Positions 11,861-23,900 of a stretch of DNA of 64,000 nt are shown in pieces. The notes beneath the pieces were generated by a model. That model did not search any database, was not told the origin of the DNA, and worked only from the letters and a program-made list of their open reading frames with translations. Made by a program: the position numbers and the translations under genes. Origin of the DNA: Edaphochlamys debaryana (taxonomy: Eukaryota; Chlorophyta; Chlorophyceae; Chlamydomonadales); the NCBI GenBank assembly GCA_016858145.1, contig JAEHOE010000001.1:2232001-2296000 (forward strand), in the 5' to 3' direction. Numbering within the stretch: the stretch's first letter is position 1; every line of letters starts with the position of its first letter.

Positions 11861-12947
11861 CTTCTCCGCCAGCACCCGCTGGCGCCCAGCGCGCGACTCA
11901 AGCGGCAGCTACAACACTAAGGGTAGCTCTCTGAAGGATTCGTCCCAGGATTCGTGTGCCTCGGCGGTGAAATGTCCACGTGGACCAAAACCTAGCTGCG
12001 TTCTCGCCCGCTTGATCAGTCTGTAGGGGGCGAGAAAGCGTAAGGGTGTACAAGCATGAATGGGGGGAGTCGATAGTAGTGGAGGGCGTGTCAGGCCAGG
12101 GCCTCGCATACACACACGCCCAGGGTCTGCATGGGCCCTCTTGTGCCTCCGGCCTGAGCCCCAGCCACGCCTGGAAAGCCGTTGAATGTACTGGACGTGT
12201 ACCGTGACTACCGTCACATTTCGCGCACGAAGTTGGGGGAGGCATCATGGGAAAGCCATAAGGAGTCCTGCCTCTTGTGCAGGCGCTTGGCTCTGAAGAT
12301 AGACGGAAGGACGGACAGAAGGGCTGGGAGGGGCTGGGCAACTGTGGTCTGTCGATCAGGTCTACACATCAGGAGAGGCCTCTGCCCCGTCCAGGCACGC
12401 TGCCGCTACCTCATCCTTATACACCACACACAAGATCCGCCTCTCCATGCCAGTCATTCACCGTCACCGCACACCACCTGGCGCTTAAGTACGCTGCGTC
12501 ACCCTTCACGTCACTACTGGCCCAGCAAACGAAGCCTTCCCTGCTTTCCTAATTTGCCGCACGTCATGTGTCAGTCATGCGACAAGCGCTCGCCTAGATA
12601 GCCGACCGGGCCGCGCCCCAGCCCATGTAGTAAGGCAGCCTAACGTATGGTCTCGACCAGGTTCCCTCCGTCTGAAGGCCCCTCGGCCCCGCGCGCCATG
12701 CAGTCTCGCCACAGTACAGTCGGACATGCGTCAGGCAGTTGTGACACCGCGCCCCAGCGGCCCGTCGTTAATTACCGTCCTATGGTTGCATGCGAACTGC
12801 AGGGGATGTCAATCCTGGTCAGCCCACAGCCCCGCCCCCCGCACGTCACCCCACAGTGCCTCCCTCCGCCTCCACCCATCCACCGAGCCCCCGCCGCACT
12901 GCCTCGCCATCCGTCCCGCACGCATCCTCGCCAACCCGGGCGGCCGC
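11861..12947. other. Intergenic region between BPI/LBP start and KCBP stop
   Basis: 1,087 bp between two minus-strand genes. It should contain the KCBP 3' untranslated region and the BPI/LBP promoter. No TGTAA for KCBP was found on the minus strand here, and no additional gene is supported. Confidence 0.5.
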
Positions 12948-15900
12948 TTACGCCGGCGCCGACACTGTCGAGTCCACGGCGCTCTGTTTGTCCTGGATAT
13001 CGACCAGGTCAACGATGTCTCGGGCCTCCGCCGGCAGCCCCGCTTGCTCCTTCCAGTACTCGACCTGCTTCTTGAGCCGCAGCATCTCCTTGTTCGCCTC
13101 GTTCTTGGTGGCGTCGTTCTGGCCGAAGGGAGGGGGGTGGTTGACACGCGGGCGAGGTTACGACCGCAGCACAGGGAAATCAAGGCACAGGACGGGGCCG
13201 GCAAGACGGCATGTGCGGGAGCCCTGGAGCGGCTCGCGGGCCCACCTTGATGGTGCGCACGCGCGTGGCGTACTGCAGGGAGTTCTGCGTCTCGTCAATG
13301 TTGGCGTCCGTGGGCGACACGTTGACGAACCTTAGGGGCGCGAACAGGACAGGGAAGGGCATGTTGAGTAAGGTGTCTTGACACGCAATACCCAGCCAGC
13401 CTGTCGCAGCGCCTGATTCGCACACAACCCACAGCCGCTATCAGCACTCCGCACACTCCGCACGCACATGAGCGTCTTGGCGTTGCCTCCGAGCGAGTCG
13501 GACATGAGCATGGTGAGCTTGTGGTTGCGGTAGGGGATGTGCTGCTGCTCCGTGGCGAGCGCCGAGATGACGTCGCCCAGCGCCGACAGGGACTTGTTGA
13601 TGGCCTGCGCCTCCTTGAGGTTCTCGCCCGTGGAGCCCGACTTCTTGACGCTGCACAGCAGAGGTCATGAGGGCAGAGTCAGGAAACAGCTCCTTGCTAT
13701 GAATACGTGCGTGTTTTGCACTGGGATTCGTCGTCGCTGCACGCTACGTTGGGCCCTAGGCGAGAGGGATCTGAGGTTGGGTGTTAGGAACTAGGGGCGC
13801 CAGGGTACGGGTAATGTGTGGCTCACCGCTCCGAGCCTGCCAGGTCGACGAAGCTGAGCTTGCCCTTGGCCACGGACTGAGTCTGCAGGTTGGTGGACTC
13901 GATGATGATGGAGATGATGAGGTGCGACCGCGACGACTCGCGGTTCATCTGCGTGCTGGCCACGTGGCGGCGCTGCTGCCCGGCCTCGATGGCGGCCATG
14001 AGCTCCCTGCGGGGCCAGGCGGGAACGGGCGAGTCGTGTGACAGCTTGAAAGAGGGCGGGGGGAGCATGCCGGGCGCCTGAGCACAGGGTGTAACAGCTG
14101 GGGCACGAGAGGCGAACAGCATGGCCAGCTTGGATATCGTGCAGACGAGGGCCCTCGGCATGGAGAAGGTGAAGTCAGAGACAGCACTCACTTTGCCGAG
14201 GTGACCTCGACGACGGTTGCGCCCACCACGGTGACCATGCCCTTGGGGTCCTTCTTGATGTCCAGCTTGGGCAGGTCCACGGGCTGGCGTGAGCCCTTGG
14301 GCTGGGGCGGCAGCAGCAGGTCTTGCAGCGAGTCCTGCGGGGGGAATCGACGGAGCCATCAGAGCGTGCAGAGCTCAAGCAACCTATCCAACCAACCCGT
14401 GCAATGCAGAGCAAGTGAGAAGCCAGGCGGAGGGAGGCAGCCGCTGGACGCACCTGATAGAGCTCAAGCATGTAGACCGAGATGGAGAAGGTGTACTTGC
14501 CGCCGTCGCGGTTGATGATCTTGAAGAGCTCCGACACGCCGCGCGGCGTGAGGCCGGGGTCCTTCTCGTTGCCGTAGATGGTGAAGGTCTTGCCGGAGCC
14601 GGTCTGGCCGTAGGCGAAGATGCAGACGTTGTATCCGTCCACGGCGCTCTGCACCAGGTGCTTAGTGTCCTCAAACACCTGGTCCTGGCTGGTGCCAGGA
14701 ATGAAGACCTGCGGACACGGATGAGGGCACGTGGCAGGCCGGCAGGCGGGCCAATGAGACACGGTAAAGGGCGAGGAAGTTAAGGCGGGATCCCGCAGAG
14801 GTGAGTGAGGGGTCCAAGGCAATGCACAACGGGGCACGGGTTTGGCCAAAGCCAGCCCGTGTGTTACGGTAGTGAAGGTGCGGGTATCGGTGCGGTGCGG
14901 GTATCGGTGCGGTGAAGCCTCACCGTGTCGAAGCTGTACTCGCGGGGCTTCTTCTCGTCCTTCCAGGCGTGGGCCACGGTCAGCTCGTCGGGGATGAGCA
15001 GCGCCACGGACTGTCCCTTCTCCTCCTCGAATTTGATGATGGGGCGGACGCGGCAGAACACGCGGATCTTGCCCTTCATGTCCTCCATCTGGTTGAAGTA
15101 CCGCTTGCGCGTGATCTGCTCGTCCTTGTACAGCTTCTCAAGCTCGTCCAACCGCTTGGCCTGTCAGGGAGAGGGCATGGAGGAGTCAGTGTCGCGCGCC
15201 TACCTCAAGTCATGACTGCACCGGGCGGGCAACCCTAACCCCAACCACCTCATTACCCGCTCGAAACCCTCTCACCTGCTGGTCAATGATAGCCGCCTGC
15301 TGCTTCTCCTTGCGCTCGATGTCCGCCTTGAGCTCGCGCAGCTCGTCCAGCTCGGCGGCGTCCGCACGGGTCTGGTCCAGCTCGCCCTTGGCCTCCACGT
15401 ACAGCGCGTTGATGGACGCCAGCTCCTCCATGATCTGCGTGGCGGTGAGGGGCCCAGTGGAAGGCATCAGCATGCTGTAGCAGAGCTGCAAAGCCCTAGG
15501 ACGCACAGGGCTTCCGTGAGCCTTGGTTGCAGGCCGCCTGCCGCTGCTCAGAACCTCATTCTGCACACTAAACTCTTGCTGCTGCCTGCACAGCGTACCT
15601 CGGTGATCTTGTCGTCCTTGAGCTTCATCTGCGCCTGGATGTCGCCCTGGACGGCCTCCAGCTGCGGGCAGCAAACACAGAACCGTGGATCAGACCGGGA
15701 GAGCGCAAGGCAACGGCCTGCAAGCGGCGAACCCCCGAGGGCCGTATGACACCCTTGATTGTGTGCGCGTCGCACCTGCGACCGCAGCTCGCCCGTCTCC
15801 GTGTCCTTGGCCTTCTCGATGCGCTGCATCTTCTTCTCGATCAGCTCCTTCTCCTTCTGGAGCTGCGTGCACCGCTTGTCCAGGGCCGTATGCCTGCAGC

Positions 15901-18900
15901 CACCCGGGGCCACCGGCACCCTCAACGACAAGGACTTCGGGGCTCCCTTCCCGCCTTAACCGAGCGGTAGCCCACTAGCACCATTTCAAGGGCCGCCTGC
16001 CACCAAGACCCGTTGGTGTCCTCGTAGCCTCAACCCCTGAGAAGCCTTGCCCCTCCGTCCTTCAAGGTCCGCCGCGAGCAGCTGTGGCACAAGGCCCTGC
16101 CAGCCCCCTTCACATGCTGCTTCCAACTGCCTCCCTCCCGCACGCTCACTTGTCGTTGAGCTCCGCCAGCTCCTTGTTGCGCGTCTCCAGCAGCGCCTCC
16201 AGCTCACGCACCGCCGTGTTGTCGGCGGCGACCGTGGCAGCAGCAACCGCCGCTGCGCCGCCCACAGCGCTGGCGGCAGCAGCCTTGGCAGCGTCTGCCT
16301 TTGCGACCGCCAGCTCCGTTTGGAGCGTGTCCACCTCCGCCGTGAGCCGGCTGATCTGCTCGTTCAGCCCGTCCTTCGTGGACTGCTCCTCCGCCAGGGA
16401 CTCCTTGGCGTCCGCCAGCTCGCCCGCCAGCCGCTCGCTCTCGTACCTGCAAGCACAACCGGAGTGGTAACTCCTCTGCGCCTTGCCTAACCCCAGCTTA
16501 TGATGTGTGCCCGAGGATAGTTGATTACCAGGGTCCAGCTCCGGGGGACCATGAGCTCTTCCAACGGTGACTTGCATTGTGCGGGCATGATGGACAACCT
16601 GACACGCTGGTCCTGCCTCTTCCGGGCCCGCAGTCCCCTACGCCACACTGCCCACCCCACCCCCCTTTCGCCCAGTCCGAGGCGCGGCGCCGCACCTGAT
16701 CTCCGCCTCCTGCCGCTGCATGAGCTGGATCTTCTTCCGCAGGTCCTCCAGCTCTTGCTGCAGCTGCGCCACGTGCGCCTCATACTTGGGCCCAAAGTTG
16801 CCCTGCGACAGGCCCAGCTGCTGCTGCCCCCCCTTGTCATGCGTGGAGCTGGCCTTCGCCTTGGAGTACCTGGGGACGCCAGGTGCAGCAAGAACGGGTT
16901 AAAACAACGGCTGCTGTGGCCTAGCCCGTACCCCATCAGGAGACATTCAAGCAGTTCCTGCACTTTTGGAAGCCCGGCCTTGGCCCGCCCGCTGAGACCG
17001 TCCCAGCGCTCACCGCTTCATCATGATGTCGTTGATGTGCGTCTGCAGCGCCATGCAGATGTCCTCGCCCTGCCGCGTCTCAAACTGGAAGATGTGCAGC
17101 ACGCCCGCCACGCGCATCTTGAAGAACACGGCCGTGCTGCTGCTGCCGAACTGCATGATGTCCCGCAGCTCAGCGGAGTGCAGGTACTCCTTCGGCACCG
17201 GCCTGGGGGCGGACACGGGACGAATGGGAGTGGGGTCAGTGTACCCCGCGCCGGCGTACCCCGTGGCCGCAACGCGCCCCGGGGCAGGTGCAGGCTCTTC
17301 CTTTTCTGCTCTTCCTGCCCTTGAGGTGCTGGCCCCACTCTGGCTAGCACCCACAGCGGGTGACAGTCCTGCCCAGGAGCTCCCAAGCGCCAGCAGTGGC
17401 CCCGCACTGCTTGTCCCCCGCGCTCTGCTTGGAAAGGCGTATAAAAGCCTGCAGTCTGCCGTGATCCCCATAGCTAGCCGCAGGCAGGGCCCCTGCTGCG
17501 AAGCGCGTGATCACGTCCCCCAACAAGCTGTTTGAGCTGCTCCTGGCCAGGCTTTCGGTCGCCCTGTCCCGCCGCTGCGTCCTCCGGCAAGGTGGGGTGG
17601 GCCTTCCCGCCAGTCAGCTCCGCAGCGAGGCCCGGTGCAAGCCTTCGCATGGCTGATCGAGTGACCTGGCCCCGTCAGCCCGCCCCCCTTGACACAGTGG
17701 GAGGTGACCCAGATGGTATGCCCCAGCCAAGCAGCTGTTCCTCTGCCCCGCTCCCACCGGAAGAAGTGCACTCCGCGCTTGTTGATGCCGAGGATCAGCT
17801 TCGCCGGCAGCAGGCCGATCGGGTCCTCAATGCGCTTCACCGCAAAGAAGATCGAGTTGCCGTACGGCAGGCTGCGGAGGATGCGCAGGAACTGCAGCCG
17901 CGCGTCCTCCTTGCTGAACTGCTCCAGGGCGCGGTACCGCGCGGTGACGTCCGCCCGCCACTCCTCGCGCGGCCGCGTCATGAGCACCTGTTCCCAGCAG
18001 AAAGCATCGACAGAGGGGTCTGAATGACCACTCACGCCTTCACCAGGCACTGAACTTATGCATCTGCTCCATACCGGCGCCTGGCCTGCCCCGCCCAACG
18101 AAGGCCACTGCGTCTACACTGCGCTGTGTTGCCTTGGCGCACCTGCTTGGTGATGTACTTCTCAATGCACAGCATGATCTGCTCCTCATTGTCATTGAGC
18201 GTGGACGCGTGCTCCGCCTGGATCTGCAGCGCGCACATCTGGCTGGCGTCCTCACGCACCACGGGGTAGTTGCCCTGCAGGAGCAAACGCGACGGGGCCC
18301 ACGGTCCAGCGGTCAACGGATGTCACACTTAGCCGCATCCACCCTGCCACCTGCAAGCAGCCTGAGGGTCAGGCACTGAGGCAGAACAACGCCAGGTAAC
18401 CAGCAGGCTCAGCAGGTGAATGCCAACTGGCCCGCTATCAAACCAGCACCCGTCCCGCCCGACGGCCACCTGCAGATAGTCGTGCTGCGCCTGCACGTAG
18501 CTGAGGTTGACGAACTGCGGCTCCGTGATCGTCTCGTCCGTCTCCCGGAACATGCGCTTCTTAAACAGGAGCTTGCTCTGGAAGCCCTCGCGGGTCATCT
18601 TCGAGTTGCGGAACTCGCACAGCACATCCGCCACGTACTTGTTGTCGTCGAGCAGGATGTGCTCGTCCGCAACGGGCTCCACGCCAGCCTGCGGGCCATC
18701 ATAACCCGTTCATGAGACTGGACCCATCACTGCTGAGCCTTGGGCAAGCCGCCTGCCCCTCAGGGCCCTCGCCCTCGAGAGACATGCAGAGACATGACTG
18801 GTTGCCTCGGCCTCACCACCCTAGTCCCCGTCGGCTGCCACTCCGCACCTGCTTGGCCCCCACGGCCTTGCGGCACTCAAAGAGCGTGAAAGTGGTGTAG

Positions 18901-20441
18901 TTCTGCAGCTTGATGAGGCTGGCAAGCTGCTCCACCGCCTCCAGCACCGTGGTGGTCACGTCATACGTGAGCTCCTCGAACGTCTCGTCCAGGAAAAACA
19001 CAATGGTCTGCAGCTGCCGCCCGTTTAGCAGCGCCTCAATCTCCTCGATTTGCGGCAGCTTCACGGGCCAGAGCAGGGGGGGGGGGGGGTTGGGAGTTAA
19101 GCTCATGGGTACTCCACTCTTTGGAACAAGGCGATGCGCCTGGAAGCTGTAGGTGGGGCCGTAACCGAAGGCGCTTCGCAGGCACCCCGACCAAGCAGGT
19201 GACAAGAGACGGAACGGCTGCTTTGATGGCTTCAATCGCGTTATCACTGACGGCCCCGTCTCCCATCCAAACCCCAAACGCCTTGTTGCCCAGATCCCGC
19301 CGCCTTACCGTGCGGCGCGGGCCCGCCTTGGCGGACCGCTTCAGGCTGTTCCACGTCTTCGTGGCCAGCTGGCGCACGAAGGCGTCCTCCTGGTCCTCGT
19401 GCGCCACAGCGTGGATGTACTCAGACACCATGGTCACGAACTCCTGCGCGGTTGGTTAGTTGACAACGTCAAGGGAGAGTGCCGGATCCAGCCCCCGTGA
19501 CGCCCACACGGCCAACCCACAGCAGCACACCCCCACCCAGAGAAACACCACCACCGCCCACCTTGGACGGAGGCATGGTCGACGCCACCAGGTGGAACAG
19601 CTCCCAGGCCTTGACCCGGGAGGCGATACCCGGGTTCCCACGCGTCTGCTTGATGAGCTGCATGTACAGCTCATCCTTCAGCTCCGGCCGCTTCAGGCCC
19701 TGGTGCAGCAGCTTCTGCGCGATCTCCAGGCTCTGAATTGCGGGCAGCGACTCGCCCGTCTCCCCCATGTACTTAAGGATGCCGCTGAACATTTTGACCG
19801 CACGGCTGATGTGGTCGTTGCTGAGCTTCAGCAGCGACGTGGGGATGGACTCCTGCACGCACACGCCCGCAACAGGTTGTTGAGCGCCGTCCATAGAGAC
19901 CCGAAGATCCCACATGCTTCTACCAAAGTTTGGCAGCCTCCACCGTTGACCCGCCAGCCACAGTGTCCCTTCTACCCATGCCACAAATTCGCGTCACCAG
20001 CGCACGCACATTGCTGAACATGAGCAGGTCGTCCAGGGTGAAGCCACCCGAGCCCGTCGCTCCAGCCGAAGCCCCAGGAGCCTTCTTCCGCTTGAAGATG
20101 CTGAACCCCTTGCCACCTTTGGCCAGGGCCTTGAAGAAGGCGTCCACCTGTAGAGTGGCATTGGCATGCGACTTTGATTGCTGCTGCCACAACAGCCGAG
20201 CTCCATAGCCAGCACAGCCTCCTGACCATGACCAGGACAATCGTGCGCACCTGGAAGTGGTCCGCGTGGGCTTGCAGCCCGTCCAAACGGCCCCGGGCGT
20301 CGTCATAGTCTTCGTCTTGCACGCCAGGGACATACTGTGCAGAGACAAGGGTGGCAGCACCAACCGGGGATCAGCTTCATCTCCAGAAACTGATCAGGCT
20401 GGCAGCTGGCTTGCCGGGCTTACTTCATCGTTATCGGCCAT
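12948..20441 (-). CDS. KCBP: Kinesin-like calmodulin-binding protein (kinesin-14, MyTH4-FERM-coiled coil-motor)
   Basis: Minus-strand gene of about 22 exons summing to roughly 1,246 aa, close to the plant KCBP length. Exon 1 is tiny (MADNDE, 20441-20424). Order: MyTH4 (about 20150-19306, e.g. [15 protein letters not shown]), FERM-like lobes (about 19060-17014, e.g. [20 protein letters not shown]), coiled coil (about 16869-15276), and a C-terminal kinesin motor (about 15161-13246). Motor landmarks are [12 protein letters not shown]-loop GQTGSGKT, switch I NRESSRSH, switch II DLAGSER and [20 protein letters not shown]. The tail ends [19 protein letters not shown] and then IVDLVDIQD, the calmodulin-binding region seen in Arabidopsis ZWICHEL; stop TAA is at 12948-12950. 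KCBPs are minus-end-directed microtubule motors inhibited by Ca2+-calmodulin, acting in division, cell shape and, in algae, flagellar or basal-body functions. The domain order is diagnostic. Shares a divergent spacer with VPS39. Confidence 0.96.
14880..14913. repeat. Perfect 17-bp tandem duplication in a KCBP intron
   Basis: GCGGGTATCGGTGCGGT occurs twice head to tail at 14880-14896 and 14897-14913, in the intron upstream of the exon encoding the P-loop. Confidence 0.9.
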
Positions 20442-20947
20442 GCTCTACCGCTGGGGCCACGCCCACGGCCAGGGGCAAGCGCCTATGAGTCTGTGAGGTC
20501 GATAGGATACAGCGGTGTGTTCAAAGGCGAACCGTCTGAAAGTCGCTTCAAATTTGCAAGGTTGACCCGGGTGGACCGGTCGCACGCTACCCCGCGGGGG
20601 CGTGGGGGTTGGCGCTGGGCCCTCTAAGCAGGTTCAATAGCGGGGGACAGTGTGTGAGCTGTCTGGGGTGTGGCCGTGTGGGGCCAAGTGCCAGGCAAAT
20701 GCACACGATGGGGGACCCCGAAGAGCGCCATCTGTGCGTGCCCGTCTGTGACGCAGTAGTCCCTGTTTGCTCGATCTGCTTCAACCTGTGCTAGGTAGTT
20801 GGGGCCCTGGTGAAGGGTGAAGGCGAGCTCGCATTTCGGGGCTCCGCACACTTTGTGGGGTTTTGTGTTCCGACATGCCCGTCAGATTGATCATGGAACA
20901 AAGCTAGTTGGCACTTTATAGAAAAGGAAGGGTAGTGGCCTGCGGGC
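20442..20947. promoter_or_regulatory. Divergent spacer between KCBP and VPS39
   Basis: 506 bp between opposed start codons; presumably a shared bidirectional promoter. No canonical TATA box was recognised. Confidence 0.5.
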
Positions 20948-23900
20948 ATGGCATCGCAGCATGCCGTCTATGAGGCTTTCCGCCTGCAGCCCATTGTCGA
21001 GAACCTCCAAAGCCGAGTGGAGTCGCTGTGCTGCTGGAAGGAGTTCCTGCTGCTGGGGCTTCAGGATGGCACAATCGTGCAGTATGCGGCACCAGCCTCG
21101 GGCTCTGCGTGGCAGGTGAGGCCGGGGCCACGATCCAGCTAGCGTGATGAGCGCGAACCGTGGCTCCGACAGGGGCGCGCACGCGCGGACCCTTGTCTCG
21201 ACAGCAACAGGGCAGAGCTGCTCTAGCGTGCTGCCCGTGCCTCGCCCCCCGCCTTGTATCCTTGCACCAGGCCTACCTGTCGTTTACCAAACCCGTTCTA
21301 CCTCGGCATCCCAACCCCTCACACAGTGTCCTCTTCCCTGCACGCCACCCCGACAGCTTCAACCGCCTCCCATGCCCTTCCCTCACCCCCCCCCCGCCCC
21401 TCCCGGCCCTCCACCTGCCCCTCCCACCTGCCCCTTCCCAGGTGGCCCGCGCGCACCGCAGCCTGGAGCGCAAGGCCGTGACCCAGATGGCGGCCGTGCG
21501 CGTGGCCACGGAGCGGCCGCTGCTGCTGGCGCTGACGGAGGACGGCGTCAACCTGCACACGTTACCCGCCATGCAGCTCAAGTTCCAGCCCATGCGCTCC
21601 AGGGGCGCCGCGTGCTTTGCGTGGCGTGAGGAGGAGGGGCTGCTGGCGGTGGCGGTCAAGCGCAAGGTCGGCGTGCTGGGGGCGAGGATGGGGATGGGGG
21701 CGGGTGAGGGGCGGGGTGGAGGAGGAAGGTGTCCGTGATGAGGGGCTGGGGTGTCATGGGCGGGAGTGGTGCAGCAGGCAATGCGCATGGAACGGGGCTG
21801 AGGTTGGCAGTCTGGCACCCGCGAAGGCATGGCTTCCGAAAAGCTGTACTAATACCTGCACTGAGCAAGCAGGCTGCGCCGCCGTGAAGACCCGCAACAT
21901 TTGCCTGCCCCGCACCCCACCGGGCGCCGTAGCCCCAGCTGGCTTTCCCACCCGGCCCTTCCTCCTGCCCCAGGTCCTGCTGTACCAGCTGCGCGGCAGC
22001 GAGCTGGTGGAGCAGCCCGACCGCCTGCCCCTGGCCGCGGACGCAGTGGCGGCCATGGTCTGGGTGGGGCCGGGGCTGCTCATGCTGGGGCTCAAGCGGC
22101 AGTACGTGCTGCTGAGCACCGGGTCAGGTGCGGCCGACCTGGGTGCAGCCGTGGGATGCTTGCTGGCAGGGTGTGTGACAGGGAGTGCTAGGGGGGTGCG
22201 ACGGCTACTGGGCCTGGGTTGGCCCTGCTCATGCTGGTTCCTGTCGCTTGGTTGGCTGCCGCAGGGACGGCGGTGGAGGTGTCGACCACGGGCAGCGCGC
22301 CGCACCCCCTGGCGCTGCCCTGCCCGGGCGGCACCGAGGTGCTCCTGGCAAGGGACGCCCTCACCGCCTTCTACTCGGTGACCGCGCGGGCCTTCAGCCG
22401 CCGCCGCCACTTGGCCTGGTCCGAGCCCCTCACGGTGGGCCCCCTTGCTCCCTTCTGCGCCCGCGTCTGCGGTGCTGAATACGCTACCACCCCGTTACCC
22501 GCGCCTCTCCTCCTGCGACATGGTGTACGGTCACGTCCGCCCTCCCTGCCTCCCCCGTTTCACACCACGCCCTCCTCCGTCGCCTCTCGCACGAAGCCAT
22601 ACCCCGCCCCCCTTCGCCCGCCCCGCCTCTTCCCAGGCTCTGGCCGCCACGGGCAACTACGCCGTGGGCCTCACCCCCCGGGGCCTGGAGGTGCGCTCCC
22701 TGCGGAGGGTGGCGGAGGGCCACGTGGTGCAGCGGGTGCCCCTGGCGGAGCCCCCGCGGCCCGTGGCGCCCGCGGTGGCGGAGGACGGCACGCTCTTCGT
22801 GGCGGCGCCGGCAACGGGTGAGGGGGTATGCGGGTGCGGCATGAGAGGTTGCGATAGGGTGCTCGCTGGGGTGCTGGGAGGATGGTGCGGAGGTCAAGAG
22901 GGCGGTAGTAGTTGCGTGCCTCGGGCTCGTTGTTTGCTGCACCAATAGCCCTGTGCGGCCCGGCCCCGCAGCCTCGGGCCCCGGGTCAGCCTCCACGTCC
23001 GCCGCCGCCTCCGCCGCCAGCACCCCCCGCGCCTCGGCGGCCGGCGCCGCCGCCGCCCACTCCGCAACCACCCCCTCCTCCGCGGGCGCCGCCGCCAACG
23101 GCTGCATCTACCGCCTGGTGCCGGTGCCCCTGGAGGAGCAGGCGCGCACGCTGGCGGAGATGGGGGAGTACGGGGAGGCGCTGGCGCTGGCGGCGCTGGT
23201 GGAGGACGACGACGAGGGGGAGGGGGAGGGGGAGGGGCCGGAGGGCGAGGCGGCCTCGAGGAGCGCGTCCGTGGGGGGCGACAGCAACGACGGCCGCGCC
23301 TACTACAGCGAGCAGGGGGCCGCAGCGGGGGCGCCTGGGAGTGGCGGCAAGGGGAAGGGCAGCGGCAAGGCCGTGGCTGGGGCCCGGGCGGGCAGCGGGG
23401 GCAGCGCGGCGGCGGGAGGGGAGGGAAAGGCAGCGAATGGAAGCGCGGGGCCGGCGGCTGCGGGAGCGGCGGGGCCGGGGACGGAGGCGGGGGTGGACAG
23501 GGCGCGCGCGGCGCTGGTGGCAGCTGCGGGCGGCAGCCGGCGGGCGCTGCTTGAGGAGCGGCTGCGGCTGGCGTACGGGCACTACCTGTTTGCGTCGGGG
23601 GAGTACGACGAGGGAATGGCGCAGCTGGCGCTGTGCAAGTGGGTGCTGCATGGCGGGAAGGGGGATGTGGAGGGGGGATGGGCGGCGGAGGGCATGGCGG
23701 GAAACGCTTGTGGGGGCCTGGGCGTGTGGGTGCAGCTGGCAGGGGCGATGGAGGGCATGCGATCCTTGTCATGCTCAAGGCTCTACCAGGCCTGCTGACT
23801 CTCACACCTGCCTCCATGTGGGCCTCACTCTCCCTGCTTTACCCCTCCCCCCTCCCCACAGGTCCACGACAGCCCTGGTGCTGCTGCGCCTCTTCCCCTC

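Noticed and set aside
11861..11875. Five-codon N-terminal extension of the BPI/LBP-family protein
   Set aside because: It would begin at GTG. The ATG at 11860 already provides a complete signal peptide.
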